From: Papio anubis
Lineage: Eukaryota; Chordata; Mammalia; Primates; Cercopithecidae
NCBI RefSeq assembly: GCF_008728515.1
Contig: NC_044981.1
Span: forward strand, 133,115,937-133,179,936
Length of the DNA stretch: 64,000 bases
Direction: 5' to 3'
Positions 10,976 to 23,108 of this stretch are shown here, in pieces (position 1 is the stretch's first letter; every line of letters starts with the position of its first letter). Both the position numbers and the translations under genes were made by a program. Under the pieces are notes generated by a model, which did not search any database, had not been told where the DNA came from, and was given only the letters and a program-made list of their open reading frames with translations.

Positions 10976-12909
10976 TCCACTGCCAGAGTCTGAGAAAGCG
11001 GTAATGACGTTTCTCTATTTCAGTGACCTTGCATACTGGATTTGCCCAGTTTACTTTGCAAGTACCCATTCCACTTTTCTAGGATCGTGAAGCACTATTG
11101 AATACTTGAATATCTTAGTGCTGATATCTTCTCTAACTCTAGAGGGCATTTCACAGATCTTCTTGAAAAATTCCTTGGGGTAGTATTAGACTTTGGGTTA
11201 AGCAATTTATTGATTAGACAAATTTCTTGGCTTTCATGATTTGGGTAAAGTATGGTTAATCTGTGTACTTCTCATTATATGCTAAACACGTGAAAGTCAC
11301 CAGAAAGCCAACTACAATGACTCACATCGACTTCTATGGATACATTAATGCTGTTTTGGAGGACCCTCTATGTGCTGAAAGCGCCATAATTCCTAATGTT
11401 GGTGGATGCGTTCTGGTGTGTATGTGTTTCCGTGAACTTTACAAACTAACACACAGCATTCTGACATGATCACTTAGGAACTTTCAAAAATTTGCCCTTC
11501 AAGACAACATTCTCATTAGAGAAAATTTAGGAAAATAGCAGCACAAAGGAAGATGCAAAAGTCACTTATATTATTAATATAATACTACTCTAGAGCTAAC
11601 CACAGTTGAATTTTATTTTGCCTCAGTATTTTTTTTCCCATGCACATTCTTAGGCATGCTATCTTACAGCAACAATTTGTGTAGTTAATCTGTTGCTCTC
11701 CGCACAGTTATATTTTAACTAGGGAACTGAATACAGAACGTTTTGCACATGCATTTTTTTCTGGAGAAACCACAGATATGTAGCCATTTATAGTGTTTCT
11801 TAGCTATCACATGCATCATTTCCTCTCCTACTTCCTCCTGTGGCTGGCAGTCCTGCTGCTGGCCTGCCTTGCCACTCCTGACATCTGAGTCATCACTGAC
11901 ATCTCTCTCCCCAGGCCTGCTCAAGGAGCTGTTACTAAGCTTTGTTATTTTTTTTCTCTCTAAGATTTTTCAGATCTGTACTTTATTTTTCAACTGCCCC
12001 AACTCAATCCTAATCTGCACTTCAATCATCTCGGGCTGTCAGTGTCAGTTTCTTGGCCTGGAGCTCCTTCTCTTTTCAATTCACACTTTAAAAAGCCATT
12101 TTCTCCCAAGTATTTTCTCACCCTTCCTTTCTTAGCAGAACTCCCCCCAACGTGGTTACACCTTCATGTTACTTTCCAGGTATGCCTACATCATTTTATG
12201 ATTCTTGATGGTGTTCTCATTCACTATATCCACTCCATGCAAGGCAGAGATACACCTTGCTACTTTGTTACTGCATTGTTAAAGGTAAATTGGGCTGGCC
12301 CCAGAGAAAATTGTGAAATAAGGAAAGATTTTGCCATCTCCAACCTCTATTTTCCATTACATTTTTGACTCATTAGGGCTTTTTTCTTCTCTTACTTGTT
12401 ATAATTCCTGCTCTGTAATTCGTACTGCTAATCAAAATATGAAAGGATCTGATATTGGTTGTTTATATGTAAATTAATTTGATCACAAATTCTTTTATTA
12501 ATGTGTGATCAATGTTTTAATGAAATGAAGCTAATGCAAGTAGATATAGTTTTTCATATCTGGGGGAAAAAAAGCCCTTACTTGGCAGATAAAAAACCCA
12601 ACAACCCTGTGCTGGTTCCTTCCACTTCAAATTAAAAGAAAAAAACAAAACACATTTCTCACTTTTCTTTTCTGAAGTATATAAGTCTGCAAATAACTAT
12701 GGTGGTAAAAACAGAAAGGAGAAACAGGAAGAGAAAGAAATAGAACAATCAATAGAATATAGTAATATTATCAAGCTATGTCTTTTGATTAAAATGTATT
12801 ATATGGTTTACCTTAATTAAAATGCATTATGTGTGCAGTTTTCTCAAAAAAATTCTCGTGTTTTATTGTTCAGTCCTTGTTTATTCTCAGCTGTATGTCC
12901 AGTTACTGT
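10976..12909. other. Unique intronic sequence, no gene seen
   Basis: The sequence is mixed AT-rich, with pyrimidine-rich parts at 11820-12130. Overlapping open frames at 11869-12368 have no recognisable domain. Confidence 0.5.
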
Positions 12910-13022
12910 ATCCATCTTAGACTATAAACTCATCAAGGCGTTAAACATGTTGTTTTCTTTATTCCTGAATCTCAACGTCTAGTTCATGCCAGGCAGGCTG
13001 TGGACAGTCAATAAATGTTTGC
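12910..13022 (+). repeat. L2 LINE 3' end fragment
   Basis: 'TAGACTATAAACTCATCAAG' followed by 'CATGCCAGGCAGG' and 'CAATAAATGTTTGCC' matches the characteristic L2 3' terminus. Confidence 0.8.
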
Positions 13023-14307
13023 CAATTATGTGATGATACTTTGGAACATAAGAATGTTACTTTGTATCTCTAGGGTTTTAGTTTATTTTTGCCAGATCAA
13101 ACTTTGGAATTCGACTAACACTAATGTCAGAAATCTATGTTTCAATAACCATCTACAGATAATGGCACCCAATTGTCCACGAGAAGATGCCATTTGCATC
13201 CTGTGTGGGTGACGGCTATGCTTTGATTCCTCTTGGATCTGTAGGACTACTTGGCTGTAAGACCTCATGTATTGTCCTGGGGGTCTGCCAGAGAGGGAAG
13301 CTAGCCTCAGAACACAGGGAAATGAGGCAAGGGGGCTTCAGAAGCGGTCATGTCAGGATTCTGGCTTGGCAAAGAGAAAGGCATGGGTTGTTTTATGTTC
13401 CAAAGCTGGAGTTATTTCTTCTGTGACCCTGGCATGCCTTCATACTTAACAGACAAAAATATTGTCCTTTCCTTGGTTTAGCCAAAACCGGGGGTTAGGG
13501 TGGGTAGTAAGAGGTGAAGGAGGTTTTCTTCAGAATGTATGAAGGGGATTGATGTAATATCTGCTTTCATAAACTGGATCTCCAGCGAGCCTTCCTTTAA
13601 AAAATAATTGTATGTAAAAACCATGTAATGATTCTGTAATTACAGTGTGTTGGCACAGTTGTTAAATTATAAATTTAATAAGCTCGGATGAGCTCAGTAA
13701 GAGAGTATAGGCTTTTCACTGGAGTGAAAGGACATTACTTGATGAGATATAGCGGAGAGGAAACAATAGAGTTTTTGTGTAGCTGCCTGAAACTTCTGCT
13801 AGGTGAAGGCAAGCCAATAAATGAGGAAGAGGGGATAATGGATTGCCTAACCTGTGAACTTGGTCACCATGTTCTTTGAAAACAAAGTGAAATGCAATGT
13901 GTTGTCTTTGGACTGTCTCACAGTGCTTGCCCTATATCAGACAACCCTTGTCTAGTATTTCACGAATTTTGATTTGCTATTTATTTTGCATTTGCCTTCA
14001 TGTTGCTATGTTTTAATCCATGAAATGAATTATTTATTCTGTTTATATAAGCAAAAAAATGTTAATAGCTCAAATAAAATGGGAATAAATTTCTAATGGC
14101 ATCATAGTATATGAGGTGGTATTTTTATTCTTGCTTAAGAGGCTGAGGATTGAATTTGTATACTAATTCAGATTTGGAGTGAGAAGAAAGTAGATGGGGC
14201 TTATATACAAGCAATCATTGAATTATTGATTTATACATAGGTTTTCTACATCAGGATGTTTTCTTTTTTGGAGGACACCATTAAGTATTAACAATGTTAA
14301 GAAATAC
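13023..14307. other. Unique intronic sequence, no gene seen
   Basis: Short open frames at 13015-13449 and 13688-13879 show no domain or codon signature that I can support. No clear repeat is seen. Confidence 0.5.
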
Positions 14308-14599
14308 GACTGGGTGCGGTGGCTTACGCCTGTAATCCCAGCACTTTGGGAGGCTGAGGCGGGATCACGAGGTTAGGAGTTCAAGACGAGCCTGGCCAAC
14401 ATAGTGAAACCCCGTCTCTACTAAAAATACAAAAATTAGCTGGGCATGGCAGTGCATGCCTGTAGCCCCAGCAGCTACTCGGGAGGCTGGGGCAGGAGAA
14501 TCACTTGAACCCGGGAGGTGGAGGTTACGGTGAGCCGTGATTGCACCACTGCACTCCAGCTGGGGCAACAGAGTGAGAGTTTGTCTCAAAAAAACAAAC
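14308..14599 (+). mobile_element. Alu, full length (AluS-like)
   Basis: It starts GACTGGGTGCGGTGG and ends in an A/C-containing tail. A short duplication AAATAC lies on each side. Confidence 0.95.
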
Positions 14600-15241
14600 A
14601 AATACTTTTGATTAAAGATCTTAGCAAGTGGATTCTAGAATGGCAGCAATTCTCCATATCCAGAAAACTAGAGAAGGAGGCGAGTCAGGATGATGGTGGG
14701 CTATGTTACAGTTCTACTCAAAGGGTTTATCGGGAAGGCAGAGATGTGGCCCATCCTCCACTGCTGTCATTGCTGAAGTACAAAAGTCATAAAGGCTCCT
14801 CACTGTTTTCCTTGGAGCCTTGAGGTCTATCCATACTGTCTGGGTTATCCATATAATTTTGCCTTTAGGCTTTTAGGCTCTCTAGCCCAGACTTCTTTTT
14901 TCAGTTAAGGAAAAGCAGCTGTAATGAGCATGTCCCCTGGATGAATGCCATGTTACTCTTCCAGTTCTGGAAACGATCTGGCTCCAGGGTACCACCAGAC
15001 CAGGCTTTGGCCTTGCCCAGATTCACCTCTGATCCTAAAGGCTCTTGAGAACTGGCCCTGTGTAGGGGGCTGTTTGCTGAGTTTTCTTGGGCTCTCTCTC
15101 CCAGGATGTAATACAGTGAAGTGTCAAGCCAGAGTTCTGAAATGGGTCAGTAAAACTTACAGGAGCTGTTTGAAGGGAAATTTGAGGTTATTACTGAGGA
15201 GGAAGAAGAGGGGGGAGAAAAGAGGTATAATATTAGTTTTA
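14600..15241. other. Unique intronic sequence, no gene seen
   Basis: A plus-strand open frame from 14945 runs into the next Alu and is not supported as a gene. Confidence 0.5.
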
Positions 15242-15557
15242 GGCCGGGTGCGGTGGCTCACGCCTATAATCCCAGCACTTTGGGAGGCCGAGGCGGGTGG
15301 ATCACGAGGTCAGGAGATCGAGACCATCCTGGCTAACACGGTGAAATACCATCTCTACTAAAAATATAAAAAATTAGCCGGGCATGGTGGCGGGCGCCTG
15401 TAGTCCTAGCTACTCGGGAGGCTGAGGCAGGAGAACCCAGGAGGTGAACCCGGGAGGCGGAGCTTGCAGTGAGCCGAGATTGTGCCACTGCCCTCCAGCC
15501 TGGGCGACAGAGTGAGACTTTGTCTCAAAAAAAAAAAATAAATAAAAATTTAAAAAA
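15242..15557 (+). mobile_element. AluY-like element
   Basis: It has AluY features (GAGATCGAGACCATCCTGGC, GGCGGGCGCCTGTAGTC) and a 7-bp duplication AGTTTTA at 15235-15241 and 15558-15564. The right arm has an atypical insertion near 'GAACCCAGGAGGTGAACC'. Confidence 0.95.
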
Positions 15558-15776
15558 AGTTTTAATTTGTATGGCACTTCCCAGTATAATTTAATTAAAT
15601 TCTCACCATAAACACATTAAATAACTTAGGAGTAAAGAACTTTGCTTTTGGGGACCTATTCAGAAGCAGAAAAACTCTTCAGATGTGTTTGGAGCAGAAC
15701 TGTAAATGCTCTGGCTTAGTAAATTTGTGGGGTTTTTTTCCCTCATTACCCTTTTTCATTCTTAGGCTTTCTATGT

Positions 15777-16250
15777 AGGTATGATAGTCTGATAATGGCT
15801 TCCAAAAATAAAAAAAAAGTCCTAATTCACGGAAGTTGTGAATGTGAACTTATTTGGAAAAAGGGTCTTTGCAGATGTGATTAAGTTAAGGGTTTTGAGA
15901 TGGGAGATTATCCTGGATTATCCAGTCGGGTCCTAAATGCAATTACAAGTATCCTTTTAGGTGGCAGAGGGAGATTTGATATGCCGAGGAGAAGCATGTA
16001 AAGATGGAGGCAGAGACTGAGGTCATGTGGCCACAGTAAGGAAATGCTGGTACCGCCAGACAGACACTGGAAGAGGCAAGGACTGGATCCCTAGAAACTT
16101 CGGAGGGCGTGCGACCTTGCTGACACCAGGATTTCAGCCCAGTGATCCTGCTTTTAAATTTCTAGTCTCCAGACTTTTAGAGAATAGATTTAATTTGTTT
16201 TAAGCCACCAAATTTTGGTAATTTGTTATAGCAGTCACATGAAATCAATA
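15777..16250 (+). mobile_element. MaLR (MLT1-like) LTR
   Basis: Markers in order are 'TTTGGAAAAAGGGTCTTTGC', 'AGATGTGATTAAGTTAAGG', 'GATTATCCTGGATTATCC', 'CAGCCCAGTGATCC' and the end 'GTAATTTGTTATAGCAG'. This is the usual layout of a mammalian MaLR-type LTR. No internal retroviral sequence is attached. The exact subfamily is uncertain. Confidence 0.75.
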
Positions 16251-16424
16251 TAGGAGGAAAGAGAAATAAAAACGAAATGGTAAGCAGCTTGTCCAGAAGG
16301 ACCTTACCACCAAACTTAATTTTCATGAAAGAACACCCTTTTTATTTACTTACATATAATATCAGCTTTTACTACAGGCCAGGTTTAGTTGAATTCTGAT
16401 CATCAGATTACTTTCTAAAAGCAG

Positions 16425-16555
16425 CCCTCTAATTGTGTCATGCATGTTTGTCTGTATTCCCAACATAACTATCAATCTGGGATCTTGTTTGGCTTGTGTA
16501 TAATTGTATCCACATTACTTGGCATGTAGTAGGTTCTCAATAAATATTTTCCAAA
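16425..16555 (+). repeat. L2 LINE 3' end fragment
   Basis: 'TTACTTGGCATGTAGTAGG' followed by 'TTCTCAATAAATATTTTCC' is the L2 3' terminus. Confidence 0.8.
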
Positions 16556-17282
16556 TGAGTACATGCTTAAGTATGAACATTTTCAAAATCAGGACTCCAA
16601 TCTGCTTTTCCAGCTATGTTTCTCACGATTCTTTTTATGTTCTTGCCAAGGAAAAATATCAAGTTGACGAGAGATAAATAATGAATAATAACTACAGTTT
16701 TCCTAGGAATAATAACTGTCCAGATGACAGATGGCACTAGTTTAGACTGATTGAAGAACCAATATTAATTGGAACATTTTTGTTGTATCTTTTAAGAGAA
16801 AGTGGCAAATTAGGACAAATCAGATGAATAGTAAGAATTTATTTTAAAATGTACTTTAAAGCATGTTTTTAGGGTCAGTAGAGATAAAACCCAAATGTAT
16901 CCTATGCCTGCAGTATTCTACAGAGACAATTAATATTCAGAATAATGTAAGTAAGGCATTGGACTTCAACTTTTAAAGACATTTTAAAGTAAGCATTGAA
17001 GCCAAAAGAACGTATTCTATAGTTTATTAAGCTATTTAGTGAATTCCTAAACATTTCTTATCATCTGAAAGTAGTTTTCTGTTTGTGATATGCTGAATTT
17101 TGTGCCCAGGATAGTATCTTTTCTAAGATAGTCACGTGAGCAGGATGGTTGATACTGTTTTCTCAACTTTTTTTTTTTTTTTGAAAGATTTAAGCACTTA
17201 GAAATTTTTACAGTGGGTTAATAAGTACATGTAAATCTTATTTCTATATTTGAAGTTTTAAATTTAGAAAAATTTAATAGTA
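16556..17282. other. AT-rich unique sequence, no gene seen
   Basis: There is a T-run at about 17168-17181 and no recognised element. Confidence 0.5.
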
Positions 17283-17425
17283 CAAAGCTCAGACCACACT
17301 CCAGATAAATTAATCTCAATCCCTGCATGAGTCACAGGCATAAGTATTTTTTGTTTGTTTGCTTTTCGTGAAGCTCCGGGTGATTCTAATGTGCAGGCAA
17401 GTTTGAGAACCATTGCACTGTACCA
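17283..17425 (+). mobile_element. MER5A-like hAT transposon fragment
   Basis: The end 'GGTGATTCTAATGTGCAGGC' then 'AAGTTTGAGAACCATTGC' is the MER5A terminal region. The left part is interrupted by T-rich sequence. Confidence 0.65.
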
Positions 17426-18593
17426 TTATCACACCAAAGATAATTATGGTCTAATATGAAGGCCATATTAAAATTTCCACAGTTTTCCCCCAGATACCTC
17501 TTACATGGGTTTGTTTCCAAATTACAATGTATTTGGTTGCTGTATCTCCATAAGTACAGATGCCAACGGCTCCTGCATTTTGCCAGGCATCTGTTGAGTG
17601 TGTTGTATATGTTTGAGCAATATCTTTGCCTGTACAGCTTTTCTTAAGCACAAATGTTGTATCAGCATGGATTTGGAAAAGAGATCAATAAAGAACTGCA
17701 ACTTTCTAATCCATAATGCATTTAAGTTCAGATATGTGCTCAGAGATGTAAGGGGGAATTTTATTTCATGTTTTGTGTAAATATTGATCAGAGACCCAAA
17801 AGGGCCTACCCTATGGACCTCTGGGGTTCAATGGGGCATGGTTTGAAAGAACACACACTTGAAGTTTGCACCTTCCCCCCGGTGAGCTGGTATAACTTGT
17901 GTGCATGTAATCATTTCTCTGTTATCTGAGAACAAACAAGGATAATTCTACTTTGGTAGAAATGTAAGGCAGAGTTGATAAAATATGGATGATACTCACA
18001 GGCAAGTTTTGTTTTTTACCTTTCAGTTATTGCTATCTTGCACTTCCTTTCCCTTTCCCACATTAAAATTACTCATAGCTTTGGTGGTAATATTATTGCT
18101 GTATGGGAAGCTTAAATATCAGCCAGTGGTGGGAGTGCTGAAGTTTGGTTGCGAAGGTTTCTGTGCAAGGACAAGGAAAAATGATGACAGGAAGAAGTGA
18201 CTTGTGAACAGTGTTGCTATAATAAAAGACAAGAGGGTTGGGGATGTGTGGGAAAGAGCCAACCAGCTTTTCAAGGTACTCTTAATGATAGAATTCTGAG
18301 AAATAGTGTAGCCATTGTTACTTTGCGTCTTTCATTGAATGTTCTGTAAACATCAGTGAGGACATTTCCAGGAGTTTGTTGAATAGCACACACAAATATA
18401 ACCCAGAGATACAATCTAAATACTTTAAAACAGTGTCTCATTTCTTTTAGAGTCAGAACTTTAAATTGGTGTACTTAGTGAAAGTGAGAGTACACCAAAC
18501 TGGCTAAAACTAGCTACCCATAATCATAAGTTAATGTAATTATTATGAACAAGGAAAGAAAGGTAGATGGAGGTATATTAGTCAAAAGCAACT
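17426..18593. other. AT-rich unique sequence, no gene seen
   Basis: Small open frames on both strands at 17451-17780 overlap each other and show no domain. Confidence 0.5.
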
Positions 18594-18908
18594 GTTTTTT
18601 TTTGTTTGTTTGTTTGTTTTTTTTTTGAGATGGAGTCTCGTTCTTTCACCCAGGCTGGAGTGCAGTGGTGCGATCTCGGCTCACTGCAAGCTCCGCCTCC
18701 CGGATTCACGCCATTCTCCTGATTCAGCCTCCCGAGTAGCTGGGAATACAGGCGCCCACCACCATGCCCGGCTCATTTTTTTTGTATTTTTAGTAGAGAC
18801 GGGTTTCACCGTGTTAGCCAGGATGGTCTCACTTGCCTGACCTCGTGATCCACCCGCCTCGGCCTCCCAAAGTGCTGGGATTACACGCGTGAACCACGGC
18901 GCCTGGCC
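18594..18908 (-). mobile_element. AluY-like element
   Basis: A T/G-rich tail (TTTG units), 'GCAAGCTCCGCCTCCCGG' and 'GGCGCCTGGCC' mark a reversed young Alu. Flanks AAAAGCAACT and AAAACAACT look like target duplications. Confidence 0.95.
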
Positions 18909-20624
18909 AACAAAACAACTTTTTATTTAAACTTGACCTTTGACACAGGACTCTGACAGTCTCTCTGAATTTACGTTTTAGATCTGGCATTGCCATTTAT
19001 CTTATCTAGGCTTACAAAAATTCAGCGGTGTTACTGTCCCTGAATCCTCTATTTTCCTTACTTTTAAAAAAAAAAAAAAAAAGGACAAAAATTTTTCGTC
19101 TGTTTTCACTGATGGTTTGATAATTTTCGAGGATATTACTTTTACCTTGTAGTTATAGATTTTTGTGTTTAAAGGACTTTGAGTGTCGTCTGGTATAACC
19201 CTTTTTTTTTTTACACACCCAAGGAAATGCACGTTGGAGAGGTAAAGTGACTACTCAGGGAGCTCATGTCTAACTGGTGATGGGAGGACCAGAACCTAGA
19301 ATCCCTGATGAGTGTTATGCAGTGAGTGCCTGCTCAGTGCATCACACTTTGCAGGTGCTTTAAAGAGTATTATTGTAACATTTAAAATTGAAGCTCTATA
19401 AGGTGTATAATATTAAGCTCCATGAGTAGATTGAGTCTTTCCATTCCATCTTCAGGATGGAAGAGGAATATTTTCCATGTGAGCTCTAACCGTGGAGATG
19501 CCAGGGGTGTGAGAGCTCCTAAGCCACGTACAGTTGATTTTTGGATCGTTTGATGGTTTCACATACTAGTGAATATTCAGTTTCTGAATACCTTAAACCC
19601 CACTGAATAGACTTGACCTTGTGATATAGGTTCTAATGGTGGTATTGGACCTGTTGCCCCCCTCTGCAACTCATTAGGGTAATTTAACCTTCGTGGGTCG
19701 TTAGAAAGCAGAAATAACAGTCCTTACCACTTTCCCTCATTAGAAGACATTGACTACTTTTGCTACAGATTACTACTTTCCCACCTATTAAAGGAACACT
19801 GACCAACTGCATAAGATATGAGGAAGCTTGGCCGGTCAGCAGCTCTCCTCATTCTCTCCTACCTTTCTCACCATTCAGTAGCCTCTTCTGGAAGATAGCC
19901 AGGAAAGAATCAGAGTCTGACACTTGATACAATGGATCAAGTGTCTGACCCCAGTGGCACCAACCAGGTGTTTTGGGTGGATCTGTTTTAAACATGAGCA
20001 GAAATAAGAGCTGCCATTTAAAATGACCCATGGCCCCTTATTGGTCAGTCCTTACATGTGATTCAATTGCTCCCCCAATTGTGGACAAGCATGGAGCAGG
20101 GTTGGGTGGAGTAAGGTGGAGTGAGGTGGCTCTTGGGTAAACTTGGTGTAGGAGTTGGTCTAAAAATAGTAGCTATTTGATTGACAGCACAGGTAGACAT
20201 AGGGACATATGGAGGGGAATTTATTACCTGGATCTCTAGGAACAAGGAAAAACAATTAAGTCTCTATTTCTTATTCCCTCTGAGATACTCTCTCATAATG
20301 TCTTAGGGCTGGGAACCCAGCTGTTTCCTTGCTCTTAGGTCCATTTATACTAAGCAGGGAAAGGCAAGTGGCTGTGCTGTAAGAGGTGTTCCGGAGAGAA
20401 GTATCCATCTTTTTTAGATGTCTGTGGTAAACGCTTTTGTGGGCTTTCTAGATTACATTGCCAGATAATGGACTGTGAAAGCTCCAACACCCGCCCACAC
20501 CTTGCAGATGTGAAAAATGGGTTCTAGGATTATGTAGCTCATCAGTTTGAGATTGAACTGACGTACATATATTGCCACTCAGTCTCTTCATTAGACACTC
20601 CCAGGTGAAGGGGTTAGCCACCTG
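18909..20624. other. Unique intronic sequence with possible MIR traces
   Basis: An A-run lies at 19065-19082 and a T-run at 19201-19212. The stretch 19235-19420 has weak MIR-like order ('GTGCCTGCTCAGTGCATCAC') but is too decayed to bound. Confidence 0.4.
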
Positions 20625-20845
20625 AGTGAGCTGAAGGTGGATTGCCTGGGGTCCAAGTCCAGATCTCCCACTTACAATGTGGCATGGGCCACGTTATTTC
20701 ACCACTTGTCCTTCTGTGTCTCAACTGACAAATCAGAATGGTAAGATTGTAAGGGGTAAATGCAAAAATACCTGTGCAGATGTTTAAGAGTCCCTGGCAG
20801 ATGGTGAGAGCTCAGTAAGTATAAGCTGCTGGTATCGTTTCATTA
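20625..20845 (+). repeat. MIR SINE fragment
   Basis: 'GGTCCAAGTCCAGATCTCCC', 'ACAAATCAGAATGGTAAG' and 'GGTGAGAGCTCAGTAAGTA' follow MIR forward order. Confidence 0.75.
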
Positions 20846-21065
20846 TTATTGTGTTCCCTCATGGCTGTTTTGCTCGTTAGCAATTTTGTCAAAATTTTTT
20901 TAATGAAGAATGGAGGTGACACCTTATACAAATAAAACTTGTGAAATAATCGTAGATTCAGTTGGCCACACTTAATACGTGATAGTGAACTGATGTCACA
21001 AACATCAGGGATTCATAATTTAACTCTTGGGGAGGGCCTCTGCTGAGGGGCTAACTAAACATAAA

Positions 21066-21400
21066 CAGTCCTCGCTTGCTTGGTATCCATGGGGGATTGA
21101 ACAGGAACCCCTGAGGACACCAAAATTCACAGATACTCAAGTCCCCGATGTAAAATGGCATAGTATAACTTATGCACATCCTCCTGTATAGTTTAAATCA
21201 TCTCTGGATTGTTTATAATACCTAACACACTACCCATACATCACTTTACTTGCATAGATTCAACATAGTACTCAGTGCACAGCAAATTTAAGTTTTGCTT
21301 TTTGGAACTTGTGTAGGATATTTATTTTTCCCGAGTATTTTCGATCCATGGTTGGCTGAATCCACAGATGTGGAACTCATGGACATGGAAAGCTGACTGT
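21066..21400. mobile_element. MER2-like Tigger DNA transposon, non-autonomous
   Basis: The left end 'TGGTATCCATGGGGGATTG' and the right end 'CGATCCATGGTTGG' then 'GAATCCACAGATG' are inverted Tigger-type termini. Between them, 'TAAAATGGCATAGTATAAC' and 'TTTAAATCATCTCTGGATTG' are typical MER2 body. There is no transposase. Confidence 0.85.
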
Positions 21401-21459
21401 GTATATAAGCTCTTTAATCAGTCATGTCACAGAAAAATAATTCAGTACATTTTTTGTAG

Positions 21460-21610
21460 TGTCCTAGAGTCATAGAATTTTAGACAGATACCATGTTCAT
21501 ATTCTCCCTTGGTTTACATGGAAGGAAGGAGGCCAGAAAGATTAAGTGACATTCAAGATTTCACAATTAATGATGGAACCAGGCAGGCAGCCTACAGTGT
21601 CTTTTTTTAA
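21460..21610 (-). repeat. MIR-like fragment, diverged
   Basis: 'AAAGATTAAGTGACATTCA' and 'ATGGAACCAGGCAGGCAGCC' fit reversed MIR. Confidence 0.5.
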
Positions 21611-21880
21611 AGTTGTGGACATGTATTACAAATCTTCCTGTGTGCCTCCTTCCTTGCTAACATCTTACACTTGTTTCCTTCAATACCAGGTAGTTGTAAT
21701 AATGAGAATTTCAATGAACACTTTTCATGTAGGTAAAAATTATTAATTGAAATTTTAAGACAGTTTATAAAATACTGTAATAAAATATATGTATTTAGTG
21801 ATGGGGAGATTAAAAGCTTGAGGCAGAATTGGGAAGAAGCTTAAAACAAATCAATGACTATCATCTTTTTCAAAGAGGAG

Positions 21881-21882
<2 letters not shown>

Positions 21883-21913
<31 letters not shown>
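21883..21913. repeat. (GT)n microsatellite
   Basis: About 15 pure GT units. Confidence 0.95.
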
Positions 21914-21914
<1 letters not shown>

Positions 21915-22829
21915 TACTCTGTGGGCCTAGAGATTAAGGCAGTGAAATTTGAGCCAGTACTTTAGAAACTTTCTCTATTTTGTCACTCAGTTTAGTAGAT
22001 TTGGGATAACATATCTACTTCCTTTTCTACATTGCAGTTGTATTTAAAATATATTATAAAATAACCTCAAATAATAGAAATAATAGATTTTCAAAGCTGG
22101 TGAAATGAGTTGTTATTTTGCATTTTGACTGGTCTTCTCTACAGATACCATTAAAAAGAGTTAACTGATGTACATTAATTTAAGAAACAAATGGTAAAAA
22201 TAAGTGCATGAAAAGAATAGAAATAATTGAATCTGATCATTCAAGGCATTTACCATATAAAATAGTTGAGATCTGAGAAGTTTCATTGAGACAGATAAGA
22301 GCTTAAAAATGTATGAATCATTGTTGACTAATAGTTAAGGCATGCAGGCACACTTTAGAAATGTTGTGATTTCCTTTACTCTCTCCTTCCTATAAAGAGA
22401 AAAAACACTTGTAAAATAAACCTGGTTGGAAACCAAAATGCTGTATAACTTAACCTTCATTTGGGACATTGATTTGGCTACTCTGTTTAAGATTTTTTTT
22501 GGCATGACTGTTTTGTCCTGGGAAGCAAGCTGCAGATGGTTTTTGACTTGGGGGGGCAAAAAGAGAAAGAAATTAACAAGGGAAATAGGAAGTGGATATT
22601 TGTATTAAATTTCCATGTAGTATGAAAATATGTAGCAAGCAAAAATATTTCCATTTTTAAGCACTAGATGAAGGACATTGTGAAGCATAATAGAATTATC
22701 TTTCTAAAATTTATGCAGAAGCATATTTTTAAAGAAAAACCATTCTGATCTTTTGAAAGGTCTGTAAATGCTATGCAATGAGTCATTGGTGTATTCAAAA
22801 GAAACTGGGCAGGAAGTGGAGAGACCTAT
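21914..22829. other. AT-rich unique sequence, no gene seen
   Basis: Overlapping short frames at 22335-22608 have no recognisable domain. Confidence 0.5.
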
Positions 22830-22878
22830 GTTGCAGCTTTCTCTGCAGACAACTGGTTGTATCACTGGATACTGCTTG
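22830..22878 (+). repeat. MIR head preceding the tandem array
   Basis: 'AACTGGTTGTATCACTGG' then 'TGCTTGCTCCC' leads into the MIR 'CTGAGTTCCAGTTTCTTC' segment that is tandemly copied immediately downstream. Confidence 0.6.
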
Positions 22879-23108
22879 CTCCCTTCTCTGAGTTCCAGTT
22901 TCTTCATCTGTAAAATAAAATGACTAGGTAATCTGTAGATTTCCTTCTTCTCTCCTTTCTCTGAGTTCCAGTTTCTTCATCTGTAAAATAAAATGACTTG
23001 ACTAGGTAATCTGTAGATTTCTTTCTTCTCTCCCTTCTCTGAGTTCCAGTTTCTTCATCTGTAAAATAAATGACTTGACTAGGTAATCTGTAGGTTTCTT
23101 TCTTCTCT
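22879..23108. repeat. Three-copy tandem array of a MIR-derived 73-78 bp unit
   Basis: Units begin at 22879, 22952 and 23030. Each contains CTCTGAGTTCCAGTTTCTTC, ATCTGTAAAATAAA, GACTAGGTAATCTGTAG and a TTCTTCTCT end. Copies 2 and 3 share an extra TGACT that copy 1 lacks, and copy 3 has one A fewer after ATAAA. The units are nearly identical although MIR itself is ancient, so the amplification is much younger than the MIR insertion. Confidence 0.95.

Noticed and set aside
14945..15361. 138-codon plus-strand open frame
   Set aside because: The unique part has no domain and the end is translated AluY.
22879..23108. CRISPR-like direct repeats
   Set aside because: The three copies abut without unique spacers and derive from a MIR in a primate genome.
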